From contig JACBWW010000045.1 of the NCBI GenBank assembly GCA_020086605.1, positions 62,001 to 126,000 on the forward strand: 64,000 nt of DNA, given 5' to 3'. Below the pieces are notes generated by a model, which was not told the DNA's origin, did not search any database, and saw nothing but the letters and a program-made list of their open reading frames with translations. A program made the position numbers and the translations under genes. This DNA comes from Lanius collurio (lineage: Eukaryota > Chordata > Aves > Passeriformes > Laniidae). Positions 11,563 to 53,200 of this stretch are shown here, in pieces (within the stretch, counting starts at the first letter, position 1; each line of letters opens with the position of its first letter).

Positions 11563-12714
11563 GCTCGTAAGTAACTTAGATGTATAACTAGCACACAGAA
11601 GCCTTTTAAAGTCATGCTGTTTTTTTAAAAAAGGTGCAGAAGAAAGTAAATATTTTAGCAACAGTAAAGGCTTAACAAACTGGCAAGTTGGAAAAAAGTA
11701 TTCCACTTTAACCCACAAGCTCGTCCTTAACAAACATTACTGTTTGCTTTTTGGTTTAAACCACAGTGAGTGAAGGATGGAAAGATTGCCTACGTTTGAA
11801 ATTCTTGGCTTCAGCCTATTTTAGCACAACCTTACCTTAAACAGAGGTGTTTTGTCTTCCTTGCCACAGTGCAACATTCTTCTGAGTCCTAGAGGAGAGA
11901 GACCGCCTACTGTCACATCCTTTCTGAAGGGACCCACCCTCTCAGCAGGATAGCTCTGGTATGCCCAGCAATCCAACACCTCCAGCTTACCTTACTTTTT
12001 ATTGGTTTTTACACCTAGAAACCTATGAACTTGAGGGAAGTCCTTGCATACCCATGAGGATATTTGTGATGGATCCATGTGATTTCTATACTCTTGCTGA
12101 GAGAGCTGCAGGGAAAACCAGTGCCATAAAAGATGTCAATTTGAGTTTTGCTTGAGTAACTGGGCAAATTTCCTGTATAGGAACATGAATCACCCATGTG
12201 AATAGGTGACTTATGCATGAATGGGAAAAAAAGTAACTTTCTAAACACTGTTATTTTCCCCTCTCCAAGCCCTGGTAGAATGTTGGGGGCAGCTCACCTC
12301 ATCAGAAAAGCAGGTAATGGTGAGGGACAGAGGTGCAGGTAGGGAGAGCCCTGCAGCAGCCGGTAGAAGGTGGAGAGAGCTGGCCAAGGAGGGGGAACAC
12401 TCCTGGTGAGCCAAGAAAGAGCCAACGACCCTGAACTGGGAGCTGAACCTCCAGAGAGGAGCTGGACCTGCCGTCAACACCTCCGCTGCATCTGGCTGCC
12501 AGAAGCACCCCTGAGACAAGAAGACACCACCACTTTTGTCACAAAAGCAAGTAAACCCCATCAAATATCCCCTCAATTAATTGCACCCTGTGTCTCCAGG
12601 AGCCAGGGATACAGGGGTTATGGGGTGTTGGGGGCACAGGGGCCAGGGAGAAACTGCTGTGACTGTGCAGATGGGACCCCATGGTAGTGCCTGAGGGGTT
12701 GGCATTGCCACCGG
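11563..12714. other. intergenic, nothing recognised
   Basis: Unique-looking sequence, AT-rich to about 12240 and more GC-rich afterwards. The GC-richer part (12240-12710) could be a diverged repeat, but I cannot name it. Confidence 0.45.
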
Positions 12715-13222
12715 TGAGACCACACCTAGAGTGCTGTATCCAGTTCTGGGCCTCTCAATTCAGAAACACATTGAGGTGCTGGAGCAGGTGCAGAGAAGAG
12801 CAACAGAACTGGTGAAGCATCTGGAGCACAAGTCCGATGAGGAGCCCGTGAGGGAACTGGGGGTGTTTGGCCTGGACAAAGGACACTAAGGGAGGACCTT
12901 ATTGTTCTGTGCAACTCTCTGACAGGAAGGTATAGCCAAGTAGGTGTAGGGCTCTTCTCTCAGGGAACTAGCAACAGGACAAGGGGACAAAGTCTTAGCT
13001 GCGCCGGAGGGGGCGGGTTAGGTTGGACATTTTAAATAATTTCTTCACAGAAAGGGTGATTAGACATTGGAACAGGCTGCCCGGTAGAGTCAACATACCG
13101 TAAAGGAAAGGCTGAACGTGGCACTCAGTGCCATTGTCCGGTTGACAAGGTGGTGTTGGGCCATAGGTTGGATTTGATGACCTCAGAAGCCTTTTCCAAC
13201 ATATTTGTTGGTGATTCTGTGA
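12715..13222 (+). mobile_element. CR1 LINE, truncated 3' end
   Basis: Recognisable CR1 blocks in order: ACCACACCTAGAGTGCTG, CAGTTCTGGGCC, GGACCTTATTGTTCT, TTTCTTCACAGAAAGGGT, CATTGGAACAGGCTGCC, TTGGATTTGATGACCTCAGA, and a GATTCTGTGA end. This is the usual 5'-truncated form of the main avian LINE. Many small differences from the remembered consensus indicate an old copy. It stops right at the start of the STK26 CpG island. Confidence 0.85.
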
Positions 13223-13791
13223 CAGCGAGGACGTCCACAACCCAAGCCCTCGGTGTGCTGACGCAGGGCCGTCCCCACCACCCCTCCCCCCGCCATGCCC
13301 CGGTCCTGGCCCGCCCAAGGAGGCGGGCACTGTGACGCCGGGGCCGTGAGGCGGCTCCGCCCCGCGAGGCCGGGGCCGAGAAGGAAGCAGTTACCGCACA
13401 GCAGCCGCCGCCTGTAGTCGGAGCACGTTATGGCGCTCTGAGATAGCCTCGGCCGCGCCGAGAGCCGTCACCCCGGGGTTCCCGAGCAGCCGCCCCCGCG
13501 CCGGGACCGGGGCATGGGCAGGGCCGCTGCGGGGAGCCCGGCGGGCAGGGGACAGCGGCGCTAGCGACCCCCGCCCGCCCTTCGCGCAGCGCAGCCCCGC
13601 GGCCGCGAGGTGAGCCGGCGGCGGGCGGAGGCTGGCGGGCAGGGCGGGGAGGGAAGGAGGGAGTGCGGCCTGCACTGAAGCCGCCGCCTTCCCGGCGCTT
13701 TGTCCTTCCAGGCCCCACCGCCGCCGCCCAGGAGAAAGAGGCCGAGATCGGGGAGCAGCGGACGGCGTCCGCCCGGCCGCCTCAGCCCGCC

Positions 13792-43396
<29,605 letters not shown>

Positions 43397-44506
43397 GAAA
43401 CTTCACACAATCGACTGCGGTTTTGTATGGACCCAGTGTAATCCACCAAAACTACTTCAAGCTTGGCAGTGCTTAGCTCATGAGCTCCTTGTGCCTTTTG
43501 GATCTTTGCAACATATTGATGGTGACTGAAGATTTGAAAGAACCTACTCAACTATTTTGTGGCAGTGCACATGGTTTTATATTTTCAGGAAATTATTTTG
43601 TAAAGAACAACTTTTAATATTGTAGTTTCACCAGTTTAATCTGATAAATGTTGAGGTGCAGTTTTGCTTTTAGAAATAACCATTACTTTAGTTAATAGAA
43701 TGTGCAAGTACAGTATGTTTTGATGCTATTTTGTTCCTGTACGTGGAGTTGTACAGCTCTTTTATATTCATGAGTTAAACTTTTGTAAATCACTAACAAG
43801 CTTCAGAGAAAAATAGCTTTTTCACAAACATATTCAAAACATGTAATGTAGTGGCAAGGGTATTGCTGTAGCATCTGCTTCAACCAGCATATAGTTATCA
43901 TGTCCTGAAAGACAAACCTGCAACAGTATCTATTTTAATTCTGAATTGGTACAGTATTTTAGGCAGCTCTATGATTAAATATATTTGAGAGCAATATGTC
44001 AATAGTTTGCAGGTGATATGTAGCAACAGGTCTATCCTGATGTACAGTCTGTGTATTACCTTTTAGAACAGGTTTTGAAGTAGTAACTCAATCTTATATC
44101 ATCATGGTAGGAAAATTTAGAGCAATACAGTTGAGAGGGTGGGGCTTTTGGCAATAATGGACACAACCTGAAGTCCAATTTAACTTAATTTAATTTTTTT
44201 CTTCTGAGTGGAAGGGAGCCAGAGAAGCCGAGCATCGCATGTTGCATACCTCACACGCAAGTATCGGTGTAACACCAGCGTTCAGTGTGGTGGTGGTGTT
44301 TCTCCTGTAAGATATTTACACACATTTTTCTTCTGAAATACATTAAATACAGTACATCAACATAATTTGTTTATAATTTTCTGAAAGTGTATTTTAAATA
44401 TGTATTTACCAGTTAATATGCAAATAACTGAGTTATAGATATTCTTTCATATAAAGGTAGTACTGTGCAGTACAGAGTGATTTACTTCATAAAAAGTAGG
44501 GAAGAC

Positions 44507-44512
44507 AATAAA
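44507..44512 (+). terminator. STK26: proximal poly(A) signal, STK26
   Basis: AATAAA about 1.1 kb into the 3' UTR, followed by T-rich sequence. It could define a shorter transcript. Confidence 0.4.
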
Positions 44513-45245
44513 GTTGCTTTCAGTTATATATTTATGGTACTGCTAGATAGTCTCTTCTGTTTTGTTTTGGTTTTTTCCCTTTTTCAACCCAGTATGTATA
44601 TTATGCTGAAGTTTTGAACTGAGGTTGTTTTTCAGTACTTAGCTGTGGAACTGTTGGTGTAAATTTATTTTTGATAAAGGCTGAGTGTGTTTATTTTATG
44701 GTTCAGACCTGCATATTTTGTTTTTGCACAAAAGTAATTTTAAAGAATCTGAAATATATCTGCCAAATATTGAAAAAGTAATGGTGTGCAAGTAAATACT
44801 GCATTTTTCCTCAAATGTTGCCATTACATCATTTTTATATAAAGGACACTTGTGAGAGATGGTGGTTAGATATGCCAAGGACAATTATTTTCTATGGTGC
44901 CTACACTGTAAAAAAATTACTTTAAACTCCTTGTTTTAATTTAAAAAAAAAATGTTTCTGTTGAAAAATTTCATCTGCTATATTAACTGAAGTTCAATTA
45001 GAATTTATATCTGAGAAAAAAGTCTGGAAATAGTTTTTGAAAACAATAATGTTATGGATTAAATAAATATTTTTATAAATGTAAAAGCAGCAAAAGTTGT
45101 AAATACAGTTGATCTGAAGCTTTACAAAATAACTGCATCACAGAAACGAACTAGTGCTCCTCTAGCTTCTGTAGTTGTTAGTCTTGTAAATCTGTTTATA
45201 TATGAGGCTTATTTCAATGTTTTCGGGGGTTTTAAATGGTTTGAA

Positions 45246-45251
45246 AATAAA
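45246..45251 (+). terminator. STK26: distal poly(A) signal, STK26
   Basis: AATAAA followed about 28 bases later by the GT-rich element TTGTTCTGTTG, the usual layout of a vertebrate cleavage site. Confidence 0.6.
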
Positions 45252-45270
45252 TATTTAAGTTCTGTAAACT

Positions 45271-47939
45271 TTCATGAGCTTGTTCTGTTGAGCATAATTT
45301 TTTTCTGGATTTCAACAGCTGTGCAGAGGTGTGGATGTGTCTGTGACAGACTCGTGTTCTGAGAAAGATGTTTCCTGTGTGCATGCTTTGCAAAGCTGTG
45401 GATGCCCCACACTGTCCTTGTCCAGAGGACACCTGCCAGTTGCTATGCCCCAGGGAATGGATGGAGCAGTCCTGGGGTTCCGTTTGGTTCCTTTCATAGA
45501 GGGGAGACCCCAGGATGGATGAGCTCAGATAGATACGTCCAGAAATGTCACAACTCTGACTGCCTTTGGCATTGGCACGAGGCTGTGAAGGGTCACAAAT
45601 GCCTGTGCCACAGCTCCCTCAACTTTGACCTCAGCAGCCTCAACACAGATCTCACTTGAGGGAGCTCCATATAAAGTTTTCAGAATTAAAAACCTGTTTT
45701 TTACTTCCATGTCACTTCCCTTGAGGTGTTCTTTTTCTGTGAGAGTCTGAGGGAAGAGCTGTTGGGAATTCCTCCTGAGTTTGTAACTGGTGGCTCTACC
45801 CTGTTGATGCTGGATCTTTAAATCTGTGCAACTTCATTAATAATTCTGGGTAGGTGGGGTTAGCAGATGACACAGGAAATTGGAACCTGACATGTTTGAG
45901 ATACAACTGTAATTAGCTGCTGAACTATGGTGCCTTTTCCTGTGGAATGGGTGGGATGTATACCTACCTTGTGGGACAGTATGGGAAAAACTCACCCTCG
46001 TGTGTACAAAACAAACTCATTCTCATGTAGCACAGTCCATTCAAGAAAGTTTTTTTCACTATGCTGCATATGCCTGAAGTCTCTGTGCGTCGTAAGTCTA
46101 TAATTAGCTCCTAAGAAGGGATGTATGTATTGCTGGTTCCGGAGAAGAGCTGTCTTTTTCACAGGTGTTAATTATTGATTACCTGTGTAACTTAATCAGC
46201 AGTATTCTGTAGCTGGCAGATAGCTAATGGAAAGATAGATCAAAATATTAATGCAGGGACCATCTTCTTGCTCGTTTGGTTTGCCAGGCTTCCTGCTGTA
46301 GGTTGAGAAGAATTGTTGCTGAAGTGATCTGTAGTCTGAATTGCAGAATAGAGAAATGTATTTGTCCTTTATCAATGTAACCATTCTTTAAGCCCTTGGT
46401 CTGACCCCTCTATTTATTTCTGTGCAGTCAGTGTAGTGTCATCACACCTACCTGCTCTTGCCTTGGAATGTTGACAGCTGAATAGGAGAGTGTGCAGGTT
46501 TTAATGTGTTTGCACAAAGTTTAGCAATTGTTAAAGTCTGATTTTTATCACACTGTTTTATGACTTAACACTGGAGTAAAATTATTTTCCTCTTTGAAAA
46601 CTTTTAGTGGTATGTATGTTGGCTTGTCTTATTTCATAGCTTTATCTATTTTGTCTAAACCTTTATCTGTTTTATATAAATCAGTTTCTTCTATCTGAAT
46701 GCACTGAGTAGCTTAATATTTTCACACTGTGCACACTGTGATGCTGCTGTGCCTTCTCCCCTTCAATAATCCTTTGTGTAAGGAGTATAATAGTTTACAT
46801 TTTCCAGGTACTGCTGTTTGTCTTTCACCACTAGCAAAACCAGATCTTTCCCCATCCTCTCTCCATCCTTCTTTTTTCTTCCCTAAGGAAACACAGTTGC
46901 TTAAACAGATGTCCTTATCTCGGGGGTGAATAGGGCTGAGGAGGGACTGGGGCTTATGGTTAGACTTGGTCAAGGGTTGTTTCAATTGTTCCTTGACAAG
47001 TGAGCCACTGCTTACTGGGATTGTTCCTTAATTTTAGTCAGTCCCAAGAAAGTGTCTCACGCAATGAATTTAGCTCGGAGATGTCAATTTGTGTCTTTTG
47101 CTGACAAGCTGCTTTGTTCTCTTCTATTGTTGACCATGTGTAGGATGTGCTGAGGCACAGTGCCCACACTGTGCCCCAGTGCTCCCTAGTCCATGGAAAA
47201 ATCGAAAAATAGTTCCCAAGTCCTTGTTTGTTCCTCTCAGTGTGGTTTTCCCAGTATAGTCTTGAAGACCAGACCTGGCAGTTCCTGAAGATTTGGGCAG
47301 GGTGTTTGTACAATGATTTCTCATGATAGGATGGTGTCTGCTCTGGGACATGCTCAAGGCCAGCCCTCGCCTTTGTATCCACATGCTTTGAGGAACTAAC
47401 AGGGATTGTGGATAGATCCCAGGGCTGTGTGTGCAGCCTGTGTTTGAAACTGCTGCTTTTTTTAACCCTCTACCAAATTGTGCCCACGGACTGCCATTCT
47501 TAAATTTTTCCAAGGTACAGACCTTTGGGAATGGGGAAGAAACAACTCTCTAGCCAGAAAGATTATCCCTTTTTTCGACAGAATATCTGCCGGAGCAGCA
47601 TGATGGATCACTGCAGTTTACAGCTTCAGCACAGGGTAACTAGGAGAAGAAGCAAACCTTAAAATGTACTCACTTGGACTACCGCATTTCTTTGGGCAAC
47701 CAACTAAGAATGTGGCTGTTTTCAGCAGCATTCAGGGATCTCCACAAATCTCCCCACTTGCTGGGATAGCACAGGCACCGAGGGAGCTAGGAAGCAGAGC
47801 AAGAGAAGGAAACCAGCTCCTTGGAGCACTGAGGGCTGCCCCGTAACTGGGAGGCACAGGGCAAGGTGTGCTGTGGGGGTGCCTGCAGGACTGGGGAGTG
47901 CAGATTTCCCAGGGCAGAAGGAGGAACTCAAAACTCCTG
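45271..47939. other. intergenic gap between convergent STK26 and FRMD7
   Basis: About 2.7 kb with no exon, RNA gene or named repeat that I can support. The two genes point at each other across it. Confidence 0.55.
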
Positions 47940-49210
47940 TGTGAACAACTGGTTTTTATTGTCCACCTTCTGAAACAAAGGACAGCGGAGTGCAGAGAAC
48001 CCATAAGCCCAATTCTTTTTACATTTTAATCTAATATTTTATCCCAGCTTCCTTGTTTCTTAAATCTTAAATAGCAGGGCTGCAGTGGTTTCTCCACCAT
48101 GGATTTTCTAGGCTGGCCCTCTGCTTACAGTCATGTTCTACAAAGACTTACAGGGTTGTTCTTAAAGAAAATTATCAAGAGGCTCCCATAAAATCGTATG
48201 GAGGTGTCATCATTCTCAAAATTTCTGAGTAGATTTAATGTAGGTTTAGGGTAATAGCAAGTTTTAGTAATAAAAATAGTTCCAAGAAGGTGCCTGTTCC
48301 TTTCCTATCTGCTCCTGATAACTTTATCCTGGTATCTTTCTCCCGCTGCTTAACTGAGGACTGATTTGGGGAAGCATAGGACCCCAAAGAACCCCCTTAC
48401 ACATCTCTCTCCCTCAAATTTAAGCAGAGCACTGAGGTACCATGCCTGTCACAGTGCTGCCAGGAGCTGATGGCTGATGGGCTTAAGCAAAGCACAGCTC
48501 TACAGTATGAACCCACTTCCCAGTGCTCACCATGGGGTGCTTCTAAAAGCTTGACAAGCACTGCTTGAGATGTTTCTGGGGAAGGATAATCCATCAAACT
48601 GTCCAGGGAGAAGACAGCCACACAGCCTTGTCTTTGAGTGCCAGGTGCTCCCTGCAGCATTGAAGGGAGGTGAGGCAATTAGGGGAGATGGGCTCTGTGC
48701 TGGGGTTTTTCCTGTCTGCATGGCATCAGCTCTAGGAGCAGCCTCTCAAGAACATCCTGCTCCTCTCCAAAAGGGCCTGAAACACCCTCCCTCTAGTGTG
48801 CTTCCCTGCAGCTGGGAAAAGCAGCAGCTGAAACTATTCTATGAGAAGTCTCTTTTTCTCTCTCCCCCTCAGCGAAGACTCCAGCAGCTGAGCTCCAAGC
48901 ATCAGCTTGGGCAGGACATAAGGGCTTAGCAGGGCTTTAGGAGATCCCTGGCCTCTGGATGAAGCAAGACTCCCCCTCCCAACATGTGGTGGTACAGGCA
49001 AACCAGCTTCCAAGTGTGGTACAGGGGTTGAATACTTCTGAACATACCCCTGATGTCCATTAACACATCCTCTATAGCTAAGACCACTCACACAACAATC
49101 CCATCAATGTTTCGTAAGATGTAAGCAGACCTGCAAACAAAGAGTGTCACCATTCTTTGACCCTGGGTCGGCACCAGCCACCTTTGCTCCTTCTGGCTGG
49201 TGTCAGGCAT
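47940..49210 (-). other. FRMD7: FRMD7 3' UTR (extent estimated)
   Basis: Begins after the TAG at 49213-49211. The best polyadenylation motif on this strand is AATAAA at 47960-47955, giving a UTR of about 1.27 kb. A shorter UTR using another motif cannot be excluded. Confidence 0.5.
47955..47960 (-). terminator. FRMD7: poly(A) signal, FRMD7
   Basis: AATAAA on the minus strand, followed by TTGTTCACACAGG about 10 bases on. Confidence 0.45.
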
Positions 49211-50245
49211 CTAGGTGAAATACTTTGAAGTCCCTCTGGAAACCCTCTCTTCAGCAGTGCTGGTGGCAAAGGACACCTCCTTATCCTCCTCATCCAGTTG
49301 AAGGCTGCCCGAGGAGAGACGCATGCGGGCCATGGGTGAGCGCAGCACACGGCCGTACAGGGAGCAGGAGTCAGTGGCCAGCAGGTCCGAGTCAGAGTCA
49401 CTGGACTCGGTGCTGCTGCCCAGGTAGTGCTTGGTGGAGCACTGTGGCCCCGAAGCCAGCCCTTGCTGTGCTGGGACATGGCAATAAACACCCCCTTTCC
49501 GGCTGCTCAGTGCAGGGCATGGCCCCAGGGGCCTGAACTCAGAGCCGTAGGGGAAGCAGATGGTTTTCATGTCTGACTGGCTCCAAGAACGCTTGGGAGG
49601 CTGCTCCTGAAGGCCGTAATCAAAGGAGTGAGCCAGTGACCTGTTCTTCCCCACCATGCTTGTGCCCATAGCCATGCCTGTAGCCTCACAATGGAACTGC
49701 CCAGCCTGGGTCCCACCTGGGCTCTGTTGAGGGGGTTTTGCTGCCATGGGGCTGCCTGTGCTAGCCGTTCCTGCTGTGTCCTCACGAGGGGCCAGTGCAG
49801 GGCATGGAGACTGCAGGGCCCTGTCCAGATAAAAGAGCACTGGCGGGGCCGGAGCCACCATGGGCAGGGGACAGGGCATATCCATGTACACCAGTGGCCG
49901 GGTGCTCACCTCCCGCATGTTGCCCACAGAAGTGCTTTTACTGTTCCCAGCGAACTGGTGGTGGGGCCGAAAGGATGTCAAGGGATTTCTGGCTCTGAAG
50001 AAGTCAATGGGCTCCCATGCCCGCTCCATCTCCAGCTCGGTGTAGAGCAGGGGGAAAGCAAATGAGCTTTTGGAGTGGGGCAGGAAGGTGGGGGATGCTT
50101 CAGGCTTGGAGTGCTCCAGCTCAGTGGCAAACCTCACCTCCATGGTGGAGCTCCGACGCCGGCTGTCCAGGGTGGGCTCAGAGCCATGCACTCCGTTGGC
50201 GTGGTACGAGCCTCGGCTGCCATAGGTCAGGCGCAGCTCCTCCAC
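49211..50245 (-). CDS. FRMD7: FRMD7 coding exon 12 (last)
   Basis: Residues 351-694 and TAG. Starts [12 protein letters not shown] after acceptor TGCCCAG. The middle is Pro/Ala/Ser-rich and diverged. The final 100 residues regain similarity ([37 protein letters not shown]). Confidence 0.95.
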   Translation of the reverse strand: MEELRLTYGSRGSYHANGVHGSEPTLDSRRRSSTMEVRFATELEHSKPEASPTFLPHSKSSFAFPLLYTELEMERAWEPIDFFRARNPLTSFRPHHQFAGNSKSTSVGNMREVSTRPLVYMDMPCPLPMVAPAPPVLFYLDRALQSPCPALAPREDTAGTASTGSPMAAKPPQQSPGGTQAGQFHCEATGMAMGTSMVGKNRSLAHSFDYGLQEQPPKRSWSQSDMKTICFPYGSEFRPLGPCPALSSRKGGVYCHVPAQQGLASGPQCSTKHYLGSSTESSDSDSDLLATDSCSLYGRVLRSPMARMRLSSGSLQLDEEDKEVSFATSTAEERVSRGTSKYFT

Positions 50246-53200
50246 CTGGGCAGGGCACAGAGGGGTGGGTGCCAGATGGGTACCCAGAGCAGGATGGGAA
50301 GAGAGCACCCAGAGCTGAGGGTCTGGCTTGGCCTGCAGCTGAGCTCCTCCAGCTGGGGCAGCAATGCCAAGACCTCGGCACAGAACTATTGCTGATGCCA
50401 TGGAGACTTACCTGTTTTGATACATCCATCGGGAGGTCTGGGGAGGAGCGGCACTGCCTCTCATCATAGCGGGATGTGCAGTGCTTCCTGCAGGACAAGA
50501 GCATGGGTGGATGTACGGCCAGGAGGGTCCATCCCCTCTTCCCAGTCCCCTCAGGCACTGCCCCCTCCATGCCCCCAGTACCTCTCGAAGGGCAAGCTCT
50601 TTATCTTAGCCTTCCTCCCATGCTCCAGCAGCTGCCGCTGAGTCCTCCCACTGCAGCATGGAGGGAGAAATGTGAGCAGCACCATCTGCACCAGTCTTGG
50701 GCAGGCCTTGTGCCCCACATGAGGGGATGCAGCAGGACCAAGGCAGGGGTCACCAGGAGAAGTAGCTTTTATCACCCCTTGGATTCAGCCAGGGCTGACA
50801 TAAAGGGGAGGCTCAGAGACATCCCCACACCCTCCCTGGCCCCAGCAGTTTGGTTTTCCCCTGGGAATTTACCTGTAGCGGAAGCTGGAGCCTTTGCTGC
50901 ACAGAAGGGCTTTGGGCTTTGACTTGGGCTCTTCAGAGAGCCTGAAGAAGGCATGGTACTCCACACAGGTCTTCCAGAAGGCCTTGCACGTGTCCCGGCT
51001 CGCCATAGTGAACTCCAGTGTGTCCTTGCACAGTGCCTGTGTGCCAGAGACAAGGCAGATGGTGTCAGGGGCACAGGACAACCTCTGCCATTTGACCTCC
51101 TGAACCCCTGAAGGGTCATATGGGATGTCAGTGGCTCCAGGCAGTGTACTGTCACCTCGCTGGGGGCGCAGGAGTAGCACATGTCACACTTAAGGAGAAG
51201 GAGCATCACCCATGAGCAGCAGGAATGGATTTTACTGAAAACTGAGGATTTTGTGTGGCTGACCTTCCATTCACAGCTGTCTGCTCCTGAGCCCAGCAGC
51301 TGCCTGTGGCATGGTACTTACGGAGATGTTTGCATGGAGCTTGATGAGAAAATGCTTCCTCTTGAAACTCAGTTTGCGAATTTTGGACCAGTTGAAGGTG
51401 TTGATCTTTGTATTGCCCTGCAAGGACAAACACAGCAGTTACAGCTGGATGGAGCAACCTGTATACAGAAATGCAGTGGGCCAAGGCCTAAGCTCACAGG
51501 ACACTGCATGAGACTCCAATGCAGCTCTTTGAGCTGCTGGGGTCTGGGGAAAGGGTGCTGGGATTTGGTGTTGACCACCTTATCAGCTGGTTCTACAAGT
51601 AAAAATTGAGGTTCAGGGCTTAACTCTGCCTGCTGAAGCTCTTTGCAAAACTCCAGGATCCCCAGACAAACCTCAGAGAGGTCAAAACAGGGAGTCCTAT
51701 GTGTGCCAGCTCAAATGTCATGGCAGAATCAGCCCTCCAAAGAAATAAGATTCTCCCCTCCTTTGCTCGGAAGTGTAGCAGTGCTCACCCCACCTCCACA
51801 CCTTTAGACCTGCTTTAAGCAGGCGGCAAGCACACTTTACCCTGTTACTATTTTGCACTAGGTTAGATACAGCTACAAAACACTGGTGTCATGGAAGAAC
51901 CAGGATTAACTGTGTTACTCCACTCCGTGGTACCAGGACCCTCTCAGCTTTCTGGGAGAGCCCTGATTTTAATGGGCTTACAAATGCTCTAAGCATGTGA
52001 GAGGGGTGTTTATGGCTCTGAATAAATAACCAGGTCTGGCAGCACTAATTACAAACAGCAAACCCACAGCTAGGTTTTATGTTTGTTATTTTTTTTCTTT
52101 TTGTTGTGACAAGATGTTCCCAGGTTGAAATCAGCTGGTGTAGGAGCAGAGCACTGCTTCATGCTGTCTGCGAGGAACTCTGTATTTACTGTGCAGCTCG
52201 GCCGTGATTACAGTGTGAGGTAATTGCACAGACGTGGGGGGCTATTTTTGCTGGAAGATTACATGGTGAACACATGTGACAGAGCCATAGAACCTGTGGT
52301 ATTCACACGGCCACCACTCTCATGGGACAAGGGCCAGAAGAGCTGGGGAAGGTTCAGTGGCATGCAGTGGGTGCTTGGGGGGACAGTGGGGCTGAGCTCC
52401 ACAGCCACATCCCAGAGCATCACCTTAACCCCCGAGGTCTGTGGAACACATGCCCTCCTGTAGGATTTGGGATGGTTTGGAGCACTCTAAGGGGAGAAGG
52501 GTCACCCTAAGCTGGAGCAGCCACACTACCTGGGTGCTGGCAGCCACCCCTGAACCCCGGGCTCACCTGCAACACCAGCACCCCCATGTGTGCCACAGCC
52601 AGGTTGATCTGTGTCCCCTCGCCATCGCTGGCGGGGTGCGGGCGGATTCCGTACATCTCGAGCTTCCTGGCCACGTCCAGCAGCTGAACGTCCGACTCGG
52701 CTGGCGTCTTTCCTCTGGAGACACAAATGCACAGGAAGCAACAGGAGTGAGAAGGCAGATGCTGAAATGGGCTGAAAAAATGCCATTTTTTATGTGCTGG
52801 CATCACACCCACCCCACTGCCAGCCCTGCCTGCTGATGCAGACATCCATCAGGGGATTTGTGTGAATGGCAGTGGTGTGGAGTAGCCCTTACCTGTGTCT
52901 CTGGTGGTAGTGCATGATCTTGCTGTCCAGGTACTCCTGGCTGGGCAGGTACCTGTGTGTGGCCAGGTGCTGCTGGTCTGTCTCCTCATAGAAGTCACCC
53001 ACCTCGGCTTTGGGGACACAGGGAGAGCATTAGACTGTGAGGGGTCAGTGCAGTGGGAACCCCTGGCTACACAGCCAAAGCCTGTCCCCAGGGAAAAGAC
53101 ACTGTCCCTGCAGGGACTTCCTTGCCCTTACACTGCAGCAGGTGGGAGATGATCAGCGCTGCGCTCTTGTCACTGCAGGGCAGCCGCCCCTGTGCCAGAT

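Larger units (their letters stand above)
43397..45270 (+). other. STK26: STK26 3' UTR
   Basis: AT-rich sequence after the TAA with several candidate polyadenylation motifs: ATTAAA near 44341 and AATAAA at 44507, 45062 and 45246. The last is followed by a GT-rich stretch (TTGTTCTGTTG), so the longest transcript probably ends near 45270. Confidence 0.65.

Noticed and set aside
47722..49091. Open frames on both strands between 47.7 and 49.1 kb as extra FRMD7 exons
   Set aside because: FRMD7 already ends with its conserved C-terminus at 49211. These frames have no similarity and fit a 3' UTR.
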